64,000 bases of DNA, taken from positions 310,001 through 374,000 of the forward strand of contig NZ_JAUYTR010000016.1 of the NCBI RefSeq assembly GCF_030695065.1, given 5' to 3'. The notes below the pieces were generated by a model that saw nothing but the letters and a program-made list of their open reading frames with translations, was not told the origin of the DNA and did no database searches. Below, piece after piece: positions 20,596-33,382 of this stretch. The translations under genes were made by a program, and so were the position numbers. Source of the stretch: Sediminibacterium sp. Its GTDB lineage: Bacteria > Bacteroidota > Bacteroidia > Chitinophagales > Chitinophagaceae. Every line of letters begins with the position of its first letter. Position 1 is the first letter of the stretch.

Positions 20596-22026
20596 ATGCC
20601 ACATGAAGCAATTTCCGTATTTGATATGTTTAAAATAGGGGTAGGGCCTTCTAGTTCACATACGCTTGGGCCTTGGCGCGCCGCCCTTCGTTGCTTGGAT
20701 AATTTAAGTAAGCAACACCCATTAGCTACTGTTAAAGCAGTAACTGTTCTATTATATGGCTCATTAGCCAAAACGGGGAAGGGACACGGCACTGATATAG
20801 CTGTGTTAATGGGTTTGATGAAAGAGGATCCTGTTACCATTGATGTAAACAGCATCAATCCTAAGATTGCTGAAATTAAAACTACTCATCAGTTATTATT
20901 AGGGGGAGAACATGCCATTCCATTTGAATTTAAAGAAGACTTGGTTTTTTTAACTAATGAATCGTTACCCTTTCACCCGAACGGTTTGAGTTTTTTAATT
21001 ACACTCAACAATGGTGATCAGTTAAGTGAAACTTACTTTTCAATTGGGGGTGGATTTGTGGTGAAAGAAGGCGAATCATCTGCTGGAAATAGGGAAAGTG
21101 TTGAGCTTTCTTTCCCTACCAACAATGCAGCCGACATATTGCATTGGTGCAGAAAAACGGGGATGGCAATACATGAAATGGTTTTGGAAAACGAAACCAG
21201 TTGGCGTTCAGAAGCGGAAACTAAAAAAGGGGTATTAGCCATCTGGCATGCCATGCGCGATTGTACTTATAGAGGATGCCATTCAAAAGGCGAATTGCCT
21301 GGTGGATTACAAGTTAGAAGAAGGGCTTTTGAGCTAAACAAAAAGCTCATTAATAAACAGCCATATAGTAATTACGAAGAATGGTTAGAAGCCATTCGTA
21401 AAGGAGGTAACTCCTTCAATTATATTTTAGATTGGGTAAGCTGTTTTGCATTGGCAGTGAATGAAGAAAACGCCTCATTTGGTAGAGTTGTAACTGCACC
21501 AACCAATGGCGCTGCAGGTGTTATTCCTGCGGTTTTGCAATATTATATTGCTTTTTGCGAAGGTGGAACAGAAGAAAAAATCATTCAATTTTTATTAACT
21601 GCATCAGAAATAGGATCCATTTTTAAAAAGGGAGCTACCATTTCAGCTGCAATGGGAGGCTGTCAGGCTGAAATAGGAGTATCCTCAGCCATGGCTGCAG
21701 GCGCTCTTACTGAATGCATGGGCGGAACCCAACAACAAGTATTGATGGCTGCAGAAATTGCAATGGAACATCACTTAGGTTTAACCTGTGATCCAATTGG
21801 TGGTTTAGTGCAAATACCTTGTATAGAAAGAAATACAATGGGTGCCATCAAAGCCATTACCGCTTCACAATTGGCGCTACAAAGCACACCAGATTTTGCA
21901 CTAGTTAGTTTAGACAAAGTAATTGCAACCATGTGGACCACCGCTTTAGACATGAACAGTAAATACAAAGAAACCGCAGATGGTGGCTTAGCCATTCAAG
22001 TTCCATTGGGTTTGAGTGAATGTTGA
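20596..22026 (+). CDS. sdaA: L-serine ammonia-lyase
   Basis: [58 protein letters not shown]. Confidence 0.95.
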   Translation: MPHEAISVFDMFKIGVGPSSSHTLGPWRAALRCLDNLSKQHPLATVKAVTVLLYGSLAKTGKGHGTDIAVLMGLMKEDPVTIDVNSINPKIAEIKTTHQLLLGGEHAIPFEFKEDLVFLTNESLPFHPNGLSFLITLNNGDQLSETYFSIGGGFVVKEGESSAGNRESVELSFPTNNAADILHWCRKTGMAIHEMVLENETSWRSEAETKKGVLAIWHAMRDCTYRGCHSKGELPGGLQVRRRAFELNKKLINKQPYSNYEEWLEAIRKGGNSFNYILDWVSCFALAVNEENASFGRVVTAPTNGAAGVIPAVLQYYIAFCEGGTEEKIIQFLLTASEIGSIFKKGATISAAMGGCQAEIGVSSAMAAGALTECMGGTQQQVLMAAEIAMEHHLGLTCDPIGGLVQIPCIERNTMGAIKAITASQLALQSTPDFALVSLDKVIATMWTTALDMNSKYKETADGGLAIQVPLGLSEC

Positions 22027-22045
22027 GGATAGTTATTGGATTTGA

Positions 22046-24073
<2,028 letters not shown>

Positions 24074-24133
24074 AATAGTAAAACTAAATAATGGCCTACT
24101 CAGTGCTTATATTTGGGTTACTTAACAAATAAA

Positions 24134-24496
24134 ATGAAAGCAATCTCCATCCGACCTTTTATTGGTTCCAAGGATTTCAACCTAAGTCGTTCATTTTACA
24201 AAGACTTAGGTTTTGAAGAGCATATTATTAGCCCACAGCTAAGTGCCTTTCATTTTTCTAAAATGATATTTTATTTACAAAATGCATACGTTAAGGATTG
24301 GGTAGATAATACCATGGTATTTGTAGAAGTGGAAAATGTAGATGATTATTGGACTGAGTTACTTTCTTTAAACTTAATGCATAAATATCCGATGGTACGT
24401 TTAGTACCACCCAAGATGTTAGATTGGGGCAAAGAATGTTTTGTACACGATCCTTCGGGCATACTTTGGCATTTTGGAGAATTTAAAGTAAAATAA
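24134..24496 (+). CDS. VOC/glyoxalase-bleomycin resistance family protein
   Basis: Single VOC domain; DFNLSRSFYKDLGF and FVHDPSGILWHFGEF. Confidence 0.8.
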   Translation: MKAISIRPFIGSKDFNLSRSFYKDLGFEEHIISPQLSAFHFSKMIFYLQNAYVKDWVDNTMVFVEVENVDDYWTELLSLNLMHKYPMVRLVPPKMLDWGKECFVHDPSGILWHFGEFKVK

Positions 24497-24514
24497 ATAT
24501 TCTATAGAGGTGCA

Positions 24515-25666
24515 TTAAACTACATCCATCGCCACTTCATTATAATCCTTGATTTCATTGTATAAGGTACCACGCTCAACTGGTTGACGTCTTACTTGTT
24601 TAATTAATTGAACTAGGTCTGCAGTGCTCATGGTAGGTGTTTGCTCCTCACTTCCCGCCATAGCATAAATTTTAGTGGTATCGTCAATGGTTCCATCAAT
24701 ATCGTTAACGCCAAAGGATAAGGTTAATTGGGCATTCTTTCTGCCCAACATTGGCCAATAGGCTTTGATATGATTGAAGTTGTCTAAAAACAGTCTAGAT
24801 ACTGCATACATTTTCATGTCTTCAACAATGGTACTTTCTGCAACATTACTCATATCATTATCCTTGTTGCGGAACTTTAATGGAATGAATGTATTGAATC
24901 CGCCAGTTTCGTCTTGCAAGCTGCGCAAGCGATCCATATGATGTATACGATGCCAATAAGATTCAATATGACCATAGAGTAGAGTAGCATTGCTGTGCAT
25001 GCCTAATTCATGAGCCGCTTTGTGTATAGCCAACCATCCGTCAGCATCTACTTTATCGTCACATATTTGTTTACGGATATCTGGATGAAAAATTTCTGCA
25101 CCACCACCAGGTAAAGAATCCAATCCAGCTTCATGTGCTAAACGCATACCTTCTTCTACAGAAACTTTGGCCTTTCTGAACATATAATCTAACTCAACTG
25201 GTGTAAATGCTTTTATATGCAAATCAGGACGATGCGCTTTAATGGTGCGCAATAATTCTAAAAAGAATTCCATATTCATTTTAGGATGAACGCCACCTAC
25301 AATATGCACTTCCGTAACAGGCTTACCATCATAGCTTTTTACTAAATGCATCATCTGCTCAATGCTTAATTCCCATCCTTCTTCACGATGTGCATATAAT
25401 TTTGAATAAGAGCAAAACGCGCAGGAAAACACGCAAACATTGGTAGGCTCTATATGAAAATTTCTATTGAAATAAGTTTTATGCCCGTGCTTTTGCTCTC
25501 TTACCCAATTGGCAAGAGCACCCACAAAGGAGAGAGACGCTTGTTCAAATAAAGCAACGCCCTCATCAAAACTGATGCGTTCTTTATTTAATATTTTATA
25601 TCCAATGGATTGTAACTGTTGATTTTTCTCAGCGTCTACCAATACTTTAGTTGCTCCTGTATTCAT
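24515..25666 (-). CDS. mqnE: Aminofutalosine synthase MqnE (radical SAM)
   Basis: NFHIEPTNVCVFSCAFCSYSK CxxxCxxC motif; family-typical EVHIVGGVHP and LPGGGAEIF. Confidence 0.92.
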   Translation of the reverse strand: MNTGATKVLVDAEKNQQLQSIGYKILNKERISFDEGVALFEQASLSFVGALANWVREQKHGHKTYFNRNFHIEPTNVCVFSCAFCSYSKLYAHREEGWELSIEQMMHLVKSYDGKPVTEVHIVGGVHPKMNMEFFLELLRTIKAHRPDLHIKAFTPVELDYMFRKAKVSVEEGMRLAHEAGLDSLPGGGAEIFHPDIRKQICDDKVDADGWLAIHKAAHELGMHSNATLLYGHIESYWHRIHHMDRLRSLQDETGGFNTFIPLKFRNKDNDMSNVAESTIVEDMKMYAVSRLFLDNFNHIKAYWPMLGRKNAQLTLSFGVNDIDGTIDDTTKIYAMAGSEEQTPTMSTADLVQLIKQVRRQPVERGTLYNEIKDYNEVAMDVV

Positions 25667-25695
25667 GGCTCCAAATTTTGTGCAAATTTACACCA

Positions 25696-26931
25696 TTAGA
25701 ACATCAGAATGCCTGCAATTGTTGCAGATAAATAAGAAGCTAGGGTTCCACAAAGTAGTGCTCTCAATCCCAATTTAGCTAAATCGGCTCTACGCGTAGG
25801 AGCTAACTCGCCAATACCGCCAATTTGCATACCAACGCTACTAAAATTTGCAAACCCACAAATGGCAATACTTACAATTAACAAGCCCTTTTCAGACACA
25901 ATAGGGATGGTTTTAGTAGTTAAATTATTGAATGCAACAAACTCATTAATGGTGAGCTTTTGACCCAACAAAGAGGCAGCATTGGCAATATCTACTTGTG
26001 GCACACCCATTGCCCAAGTCATTGGATAGAAAATTTTGCTAAAAATTACATCTAGCGTTACCCCAGGAATAATTAACCCAATACAATAATTAATTAGCGC
26101 AATCAATGCAATGAATCCAATTAACATGGCAATTACATTCAATGCTATTTTCATTCCATCGCTGGCTCCATGAGATATGGCATCAATAATATTACTGTAT
26201 GGGCTTTTTACCTCTAATTTTACTTTGCCCATTGTTTGGGACTCTTCGGTTTCTGGGAACACAATTTTAGAAATCACCAACGCACCGGGAGCAGCCATTA
26301 AACTTGCTGTTAACAAATATTCTGCTTTAGCACCCATATTTGCATAAACAATCAATATACCACCGGCAATACAGGCCAAGCTTCCACTCATGCTTGCCAA
26401 TAATTCACTCTTGGTCATGGTGCTTAAATAGGGGCGTATCATTACCTGTGCTTCTACTTGACCAACAAAAGCCGAAGCAACATTACTGAGTGCTTCGGCT
26501 CCGCTTACGCGCATGATAAAATTCATGGCTTTGGCAATAACAGATACAATGAACTGCATTACCCCAAAATGATATAAAATGGCTACTAAAACGCAAACCA
26601 AAATAATGGTTGCAGTAACACTAAATGCAAATACAAATCCACCCTGACTAAAATTCTTTACACCGTCTGGGGCATTTACCATAATGCCACTGTACACAAA
26701 AGCAACGCCCTCTCTTGCAAACCGTTCAATTTTTTCCATTCCATGACCCAGCAATTGAAAAAAGCGGGTTACAGGGGGCACTTTTAACACCATCACAGCA
26801 ATAAAAATCTGCAATAATATTCCGCTAAAAACCAGTCTGTAGTTAATTCTTCGCTTGTTATTAGAAAACAAAAATGCAATGCCCAGTATCAGTATAATCC
26901 CAATAATTCCTTGAAACCTTTCCATATACAA
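25696..26931 (-). CDS. NupC/CNT-family concentrative nucleoside transporter
   Basis: MerFQGIIGIILILGIAFLFSNNKRRINYRLV N-terminus; VGQVEAQVMIRPYL, GFANFSSVGMQIGGIGELAP motifs. Confidence 0.92.
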   Translation of the reverse strand: MYMERFQGIIGIILILGIAFLFSNNKRRINYRLVFSGILLQIFIAVMVLKVPPVTRFFQLLGHGMEKIERFAREGVAFVYSGIMVNAPDGVKNFSQGGFVFAFSVTATIILVCVLVAILYHFGVMQFIVSVIAKAMNFIMRVSGAEALSNVASAFVGQVEAQVMIRPYLSTMTKSELLASMSGSLACIAGGILIVYANMGAKAEYLLTASLMAAPGALVISKIVFPETEESQTMGKVKLEVKSPYSNIIDAISHGASDGMKIALNVIAMLIGFIALIALINYCIGLIIPGVTLDVIFSKIFYPMTWAMGVPQVDIANAASLLGQKLTINEFVAFNNLTTKTIPIVSEKGLLIVSIAICGFANFSSVGMQIGGIGELAPTRRADLAKLGLRALLCGTLASYLSATIAGILMF

Positions 26932-26970
26932 TCAGTTAGTAATAGATTAGGTTTGAAAGATACGGAATCA

Positions 26971-27288
26971 CTACATGTGTGCTTGAATTTTTTTGTCTAA
27001 AACAGATTTAGGAACAGCTCCAATTTGTTTGTCTACGATTTGTCCTCCTTTAATAAATAGGATAGCAGGAATAGAAGTGATACCATAGTTCACGCTCAAA
27101 TTTGGGTTATGATCTACGTTTACTTTACCCACATTTATTTTACCATCGTATTCTTTAGACAATTCTTCAATAACTGGTCCAATAGCTCTACATGGTCCAC
27201 ACCATTCTGCCCAAAAATCTACTACGGTTAATTTATCGCTGTCCAATACAGTTGATTGGAAATTCGCGTCTGTTAGTTCTAATGCCAT
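26971..27288 (-). CDS. trxA: Thioredoxin
   Basis: VVDFWAEWCGPCRAIGPVIEEL active site. Confidence 0.97.
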   Translation of the reverse strand: MALELTDANFQSTVLDSDKLTVVDFWAEWCGPCRAIGPVIEELSKEYDGKINVGKVNVDHNPNLSVNYGITSIPAILFIKGGQIVDKQIGAVPKSVLDKKIQAHM

Positions 27289-27420
27289 ATTTAATGTTTT
27301 ATTAAATTGTTTTAATCAAATTTACTACCAAAGCTATGGAACTGCTCATTTGACTTTTCCACCAATGTGACAAGTTTATTTTGGCTGTTTATACTGCCAA
27401 TGGGGCAGAAAATACCCAAA

Positions 27421-30400
27421 TTACCCAACCAACCCTACTTTTACCTCAATATCTAAATTATTCATTAGGTATTCTGCCATTTCCTCGTTCATTTGAAACC
27501 CCCTTTCAATAGTGTACATACTTATTTTTAAGTTTTCTTTGGGTTCCATGATATTAATTCTAAGCGTACTCTTACCAGGGTATGCCTTCAAATTTTTTTC
27601 TATAAAGCCCACCATGGATGGGGTAACTGCAGAAGGGTGCATATTAATTTCAACAGAACGGGTTAATTGTTGCTTCACCGTTTCTAAGAGAGACATGCTA
27701 CTGATTTTAAATTCGAATAAATTGGGTTGATTGTAGCGGTTTCTAAATACGCCATTCAGCAATATATTCTGTCCCTTCTCTAAATAGTCTTTGTAGCGAA
27801 TATAATCTTCGCTCCACAACATGTATTCGGTTTTTCCACTGTAGTCTTCTATTACAAAGGATCCAAAGTTCTTACCCGTCTTGGTAACTCGATGCTGCAC
27901 GTCGGTTACCAATCCTGCAACCCGATACATTTTACCCAAACTTGACCCTTCAACCAAAGCATCGCGCACTTCATTAAAGTCGGCAATATTGGTGATTTCA
28001 TAATGTTTTAATTCGAATTTGAAATGATCTAATGGATGCCCACTCATGAACATACCAGTTACTTCTTTCTCATAATTCAATAGTTCTGTTAATGTCCATG
28101 GCTCGCAAGGGGCTACCTTAGGTTTTGGAACATGCATAGCACCTGGTAAATCACCAAAAAGGGTATTCGTATTACCAGAGCTCAAGCTCTGTTGTACTTG
28201 ACCATAGTTGACTATTTTTTCTAAGCCATTCACCCTTTCTCCATCAACTGTATGAAAATATTGTGCACGGTGCATTGCAGGAAAACAATCAAATGCGCCT
28301 GAATACACCAAGCTTTCTAATGATTTTTTATTGACCGACTTCTGTAATACTCGTTGAACAAAATCAAAAATATCTACATAAGGGCCATTCTTCTGGCGCT
28401 CTGATATAATAGATTCAATGGCCATTTCACCAACGCCCTTTAATCCGCCCAAACCAAATCTGATTTCACCTTTGGCGTTCACGGCAAAACCTTTCAGGGA
28501 TTCATTAATATCTGGCCCTAGTACATTTATACCCATGCGTTTACATTCTTCCATAAAGAAAGTAATCTTTTCAATATTGCCTTGGTGGTTCAATACTGCA
28601 GACATGTATTCACCAGGATAATGGGCTTTTAAATATGCTGTTTGATAAGCTACAAAAGCATAACAGGTAGAGTGCGATTTATTAAATGCATATTGTGCAA
28701 ATGCCTCCCAATCGGTCCAAATTTTTTCGAGTTTATCTGCAGGATGCCCCTTGGCAGTTGCACCTCCAATAAACTGTGCTTTCATTTTATCGAGCACCGA
28801 TTTTTGCTTTTTACCCATTGCTTTACGCAACACGTCGGCATCTCCTTTTGAAAAGCCTGCTAAACTTTGGCTGAGCAACATTACTTGCTCTTGGTATACT
28901 GTAATACCATAAGTATCACTGAGGTATTCTTTGGTTTCTTCTATATCATAGCTGATTGCTTCCTTGCCATGTTTTCGGGCAATAAAGTTGGGAATATATG
29001 CAATGGGGCCTGGTCTATACAATGCGTTCATTGCAATTAAATCGTTAAAGTGGTCGGGCTTTAATTCACGCAAATATTTTTGCATACCCACACTTTCAAA
29101 CTGGAATGTTCCATTGGTTTGGCCGCTTTGATACAATTGAAATGTTTTTTCATCATCCAATGGAATGGTATCTAAATCAATTGTTACATCATGATTCAAT
29201 TTTATTAATTCCAATGCGGTCTTTAAAATGGAAAGGGTTTTTAAACCCAAAAAGTCCATCTTAATTACACCTGCATCTTCAATAATACTACCTTCAATTT
29301 GGGTAACCCATAAATCGGAATCCTTAGCTGTTGCTACGGGTATTAAATCGGTTAAATCTCTAGGTGCAATAATGATACCTGCGGCGTGTATGCCTGTATT
29401 TCGTACCGACCCCTCTAATCTTTCTGCTTCTCTTAAAACTTGAGCTCGTATATCTGAACCTTTATAAATTTCTCGCAGCTTTTTTACATTATCAATGTCT
29501 TCCTGCTGATAACCTTCTTTTTCCTCTAATGATTTAGGGCCCTCTTTAATGGTAAGTGGTGCTTTTAGAACCCTTCCTAATTCAGTACCAGGTTTATCAG
29601 GTACCAGCTTGGCCAACATATTACTTTCTGCTAGTGGTAAATCTAACACGCGAGCAACATCCTTAATACTCATTTTTGCAGCCATGGTGCCATAAGTCAC
29701 AATTTGCGCTACCTGACTCTTTCCATATTTCTGAACCACATAATCAATTACTTTTTGACGGCCTTCGTCGTCAAAATCTGTATCAATATCGGGCATGCTC
29801 TTTCGGTCCGGATTTAAGAAACGCTCGAATAGTAAGTTGTATTTTATTGGATCAATATTGGTAATGCCTATGCAAAAAGCTACTACAGAGCCTGCCGCAG
29901 AACCACGACCAGGGCCAATAAAAACCCCCATGTCTCTACCTGCTTTAATAAAATCACTTACAATTAAAAAGTATCCAGCAAAACCCATGGTTTTGATAGT
30001 AAACAATTCAAAATCTATCCGTTCTTGAATTTCAGGTGTAATATCACTGTATCGTTGTTTGGCTCCTTCATATGTTAAGTGCTTCAATAATTCCCATTGA
30101 TTCAAATTGGCGTCTGCATGTATTTGAAATTCTTTTGGAATTGGAAAAGCGGGGAGGAGTATGTCTTTCTTTAAATTCAGCACCTCAACTTTGTCTACAA
30201 TGCGGTTGGTATTATCTAAAGACTCTGGAATATCATGAAATAGCTTGGACATTTCATCTTGAGTCTTAAAATAAAACTGATCATTAGGAAATTTAAATCG
30301 ACGATTTTTAATTTGTACTTCATCATTTACAAAATCATCAAAACCCGGTGTGCTTTGTTTTTCTCCTGTATTAATACACAATAAAATATCGTGTGCGTTG

Positions 30401-31095
30401 GCATCGTCTTGGTCTACATAATGACTATCGTTGGTAGCTATAACTGGCACATTGTATTTCTTAGAAAACTTGAGCAGCGTATGATTAATAATTTCCTGTT
30501 CTTTAATATCGTGTCTTTGTATTTCTATATAATAATCATCTCCAAATAAATCTAACCACCATTTAAATTCTTGCTCTGCTTTCTCTTCACCTTGATTTAA
30601 AATGGTTTGAGGCACATAGGCCCCAATACAACAAGTAGTGGCTATTAATCCCTCATGATATTGTTCTATCAATTCTTTATCAATTCTCGGATACTTACTA
30701 TACATCCCTTCAATGTAACCCAGTGAAGTAAGTTTAACTAGATTTTGATAACCAATTGCATTCTTTGCTAATAGAACTTGATGGAATCGATTGTCTTTAG
30801 AATCCTTGGTAAAAGTTTTTATATGTCGATCTTTTACCACATAAAACTCACAACCAACAATAGGTTTAACTACTGGCGCTAAAATATCTTTTCCGTTGGC
30901 GTCTTTTCCCACTACTTTGGTATTCTTCCATGCCTGACTTACAAAATCGAATGCCCCAAACATATTACCGTGATCGGTAATAGCCAATGCAGGCATATTA
31001 TTAGCAGCCGCTTTTTTGTACAACTCATCAATAGGAGCTGCGCCATCTAATAATGAATACTGAGTATGAACATGTAAGTGAGAAAATTGCGGCAT
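27421..31095 (-). CDS. dnaE: DNA polymerase III subunit alpha
   Basis: PHP domain FSHLHVHTQYSLLDGAAPIDELY; PDIDTDFDDEGRQKVIDYV; GRGSAAGS; 1224 aa. Confidence 0.98.
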   Translation of the reverse strand: MPQFSHLHVHTQYSLLDGAAPIDELYKKAAANNMPALAITDHGNMFGAFDFVSQAWKNTKVVGKDANGKDILAPVVKPIVGCEFYVVKDRHIKTFTKDSKDNRFHQVLLAKNAIGYQNLVKLTSLGYIEGMYSKYPRIDKELIEQYHEGLIATTCCIGAYVPQTILNQGEEKAEQEFKWWLDLFGDDYYIEIQRHDIKEQEIINHTLLKFSKKYNVPVIATNDSHYVDQDDANAHDILLCINTGEKQSTPGFDDFVNDEVQIKNRRFKFPNDQFYFKTQDEMSKLFHDIPESLDNTNRIVDKVEVLNLKKDILLPAFPIPKEFQIHADANLNQWELLKHLTYEGAKQRYSDITPEIQERIDFELFTIKTMGFAGYFLIVSDFIKAGRDMGVFIGPGRGSAAGSVVAFCIGITNIDPIKYNLLFERFLNPDRKSMPDIDTDFDDEGRQKVIDYVVQKYGKSQVAQIVTYGTMAAKMSIKDVARVLDLPLAESNMLAKLVPDKPGTELGRVLKAPLTIKEGPKSLEEKEGYQQEDIDNVKKLREIYKGSDIRAQVLREAERLEGSVRNTGIHAAGIIIAPRDLTDLIPVATAKDSDLWVTQIEGSIIEDAGVIKMDFLGLKTLSILKTALELIKLNHDVTIDLDTIPLDDEKTFQLYQSGQTNGTFQFESVGMQKYLRELKPDHFNDLIAMNALYRPGPIAYIPNFIARKHGKEAISYDIEETKEYLSDTYGITVYQEQVMLLSQSLAGFSKGDADVLRKAMGKKQKSVLDKMKAQFIGGATAKGHPADKLEKIWTDWEAFAQYAFNKSHSTCYAFVAYQTAYLKAHYPGEYMSAVLNHQGNIEKITFFMEECKRMGINVLGPDINESLKGFAVNAKGEIRFGLGGLKGVGEMAIESIISERQKNGPYVDIFDFVQRVLQKSVNKKSLESLVYSGAFDCFPAMHRAQYFHTVDGERVNGLEKIVNYGQVQQSLSSGNTNTLFGDLPGAMHVPKPKVAPCEPWTLTELLNYEKEVTGMFMSGHPLDHFKFELKHYEITNIADFNEVRDALVEGSSLGKMYRVAGLVTDVQHRVTKTGKNFGSFVIEDYSGKTEYMLWSEDYIRYKDYLEKGQNILLNGVFRNRYNQPNLFEFKISSMSLLETVKQQLTRSVEINMHPSAVTPSMVGFIEKNLKAYPGKSTLRINIMEPKENLKISMYTIERGFQMNEEMAEYLMNNLDIEVKVGLVG

Positions 31096-31189
31096 AAATC
31101 AAGAATAGTCTTCAAAGTTCGGGCATTGCAAAACCATAACAAAGTGACAATTTTCCACATTAGCATAAAGAAGCTAAATTGCAGACCAT

Positions 31190-31885
31190 ATGAGTAGTAA
31201 ATCATATATCAATTTAGTTTTGTTTATGCTGGTAATAAGTAGTTGTAATACCGTTCGGAAGATGGTAAACAATGATCAATCTGCAAAAAAACCAGTTACA
31301 AAAGTCTATTCTAATGAGAAAAGGGAGTTTATCAATGGAATAGAAGTTACACTAGGAACAGTTACTACTACTAAACACAAAACCAGTAGCACGGCAACCA
31401 CTGCAAAAAAGAAAGCAACCAGTAATGGAGGTAATCCTCCATCTAAAGCAGAACTAGAAAAAGCAAATTGGTTGCAAATTAAATATGCTATTGTTATGGA
31501 TATGCCTGCAGAGGACTTAACTAATATCCCATTATTAGAATTAATGGATAAATGGTGGGGAACACGCTATTGTATTGGAGGCAGCACAATGAATTGTATT
31601 GATTGCTCCGCCTTTACTCAAGTAATCATGAAAGAGGTTTACAATACACAATTGCCTCGTACTGCACAAGAGCAATTTAACATGATGCAACCGATTGCAA
31701 TAGATGAACTACAAGAAGGCGATTTAGTTTTCTTTAATACGGGTGGAAGAGGAATATCGCATGTGGGCATTTATATTCAAAACAATAAGTTTCTACATGC
31801 GTCTACTTCGCAGGGCGTTACCATCACCGACTTAAGCGATAAATATTGGAACCCCAAATTCAGGGGTGGGGGAAGAATGCGTTAA
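31190..31885 (+). CDS. NlpC/P60 (C40) family cell-wall peptidase, putative lipoprotein
   Basis: LVISSCNT lipobox; NCIDCSAFTQVIMKEVY catalytic Cys; ISHVGIYIQNNKFLHAST catalytic His. Confidence 0.9.
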   Translation: MSSKSYINLVLFMLVISSCNTVRKMVNNDQSAKKPVTKVYSNEKREFINGIEVTLGTVTTTKHKTSSTATTAKKKATSNGGNPPSKAELEKANWLQIKYAIVMDMPAEDLTNIPLLELMDKWWGTRYCIGGSTMNCIDCSAFTQVIMKEVYNTQLPRTAQEQFNMMQPIAIDELQEGDLVFFNTGGRGISHVGIYIQNNKFLHASTSQGVTITDLSDKYWNPKFRGGGRMR

Positions 31886-33382
31886 CTATTTCTTGAAACG
31901 TTGCATAAAATTATGATAGAGCTGTCCTGCATCTGGAGTTAGTTTTAATTTAAATATTGCCAATACCATTAACGCAGAGAACAATACACTACGAAGTATA
32001 ATACCTGCCCATCCATGCATGTTTTCAAAAATAAAATAACTGATGCCAAATGCTCCGGCTGCTACTCCAAATGCTAATAATGTTTTTACATCAAATGGTT
32101 GCATCTTAAATTTCCTTCGCAAAAATTCAAAGCGGATAAAATTGTATAAACTATAAGCGAACAACTCTGCAAATGCGGAACCAATAATACCGTAGTTCAT
32201 AATCAAATAATAGGTGAGGGGCAACCTAAATGCCAATAATATTACCCCACTAATAAAATCGAACCGCCAATATGTTGAAGTATTAATAACCATTGCATTT
32301 AACCCCGTGCCTGCATCAATAATGCGAACCATCCCCAAAATAAAAATAGTGCCTAAACCTGCTTCGTACTCTTTTTGAATATGCAATACCCGCATACCAT
32401 CTGCCACATTTAACCAAAGATTTCCAAAGATGAAAAGGGCCATAATTAATAGATTAATACATGACCTTTTGTAAATTCTTTTGATCTCGTTCATGTCTTT
32501 GTCTTTCCAAGCACGAGAGAGCACCCCTGCAGATATGGCTTGTATACTTCGCTGAGGAACTTGAATTAAATTGGCTGCATACTGCGCTAATCCAAATACA
32601 CCTACCACGGCCAATCCTTGGAATTTAGCAATGATAAAACTATCGATAGTTGCAGCTATTGAAGCAATTACCGTTCCGCTATAAATTAATACCTGCATTC
32701 CCAACATTTTTTTCCAGAATTTTTTAGTAACCCTACTAATTGTTGTTGGAAAATGCACTTGTTGAGTAGCATACAAATAAGTGGCAAGAATTACGAAAAT
32801 CAATAAATATAAAAATGCAAAAAAGAAGATAAACGATTCAAAAGGAATTAATTTAAAATAATACAAGGCAATTAATACACTGGTGAAAATTCTTAAGCCT
32901 GTCTCCTTTAGAAAATTAGAGAACACCGTTTTTTGTAGTGCCCAACAAAACCCTTCTAAAACAGAAAAAAACAACATTCCCAACGCAAATGGAAACATTA
33001 AATAATAGTAGTCTACAATTAACTTTGATTTTTCATAAAATTGTGCTTCAAAAACTGGCCTAAAATACCAACCTGCTAATAAAACCAACATAAATCCGAG
33101 CAATGCAGCGAGCATTCCCCAAGTCATTAGATCAATTTTGTGTTTTTCTAAATTGTCTTTATAATAAGGGTAAAATTTATAGATAACGGGTATTACCCCT
33201 AATGCACCAAATGCATACATATTTTGAGCAAAATCAAAGAATATACGGGTTAACGCAAACTGCTCTAAGGTAAAAGATCCATCTTTTGTATAGATATACA
33301 TATTGATGGCGCCTATAAAGAATCCTATATAGACCAATAAACTTGAGATGATTGTTTGCTTCCGAATGGTTCCCATGCGCAC
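31886..33382 (-). CDS. Polysaccharide biosynthesis/flippase-like (MOP superfamily) membrane protein
   Basis: 498 aa, about 12-14 hydrophobic segments, flippase-like layout. Confidence 0.8.
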   Translation of the reverse strand: MRMGTIRKQTIISSLLVYIGFFIGAINMYIYTKDGSFTLEQFALTRIFFDFAQNMYAFGALGVIPVIYKFYPYYKDNLEKHKIDLMTWGMLAALLGFMLVLLAGWYFRPVFEAQFYEKSKLIVDYYYLMFPFALGMLFFSVLEGFCWALQKTVFSNFLKETGLRIFTSVLIALYYFKLIPFESFIFFFAFLYLLIFVILATYLYATQQVHFPTTISRVTKKFWKKMLGMQVLIYSGTVIASIAATIDSFIIAKFQGLAVVGVFGLAQYAANLIQVPQRSIQAISAGVLSRAWKDKDMNEIKRIYKRSCINLLIMALFIFGNLWLNVADGMRVLHIQKEYEAGLGTIFILGMVRIIDAGTGLNAMVINTSTYWRFDFISGVILLAFRLPLTYYLIMNYGIIGSAFAELFAYSLYNFIRFEFLRRKFKMQPFDVKTLLAFGVAAGAFGISYFIFENMHGWAGIILRSVLFSALMVLAIFKLKLTPDAGQLYHNFMQRFKK

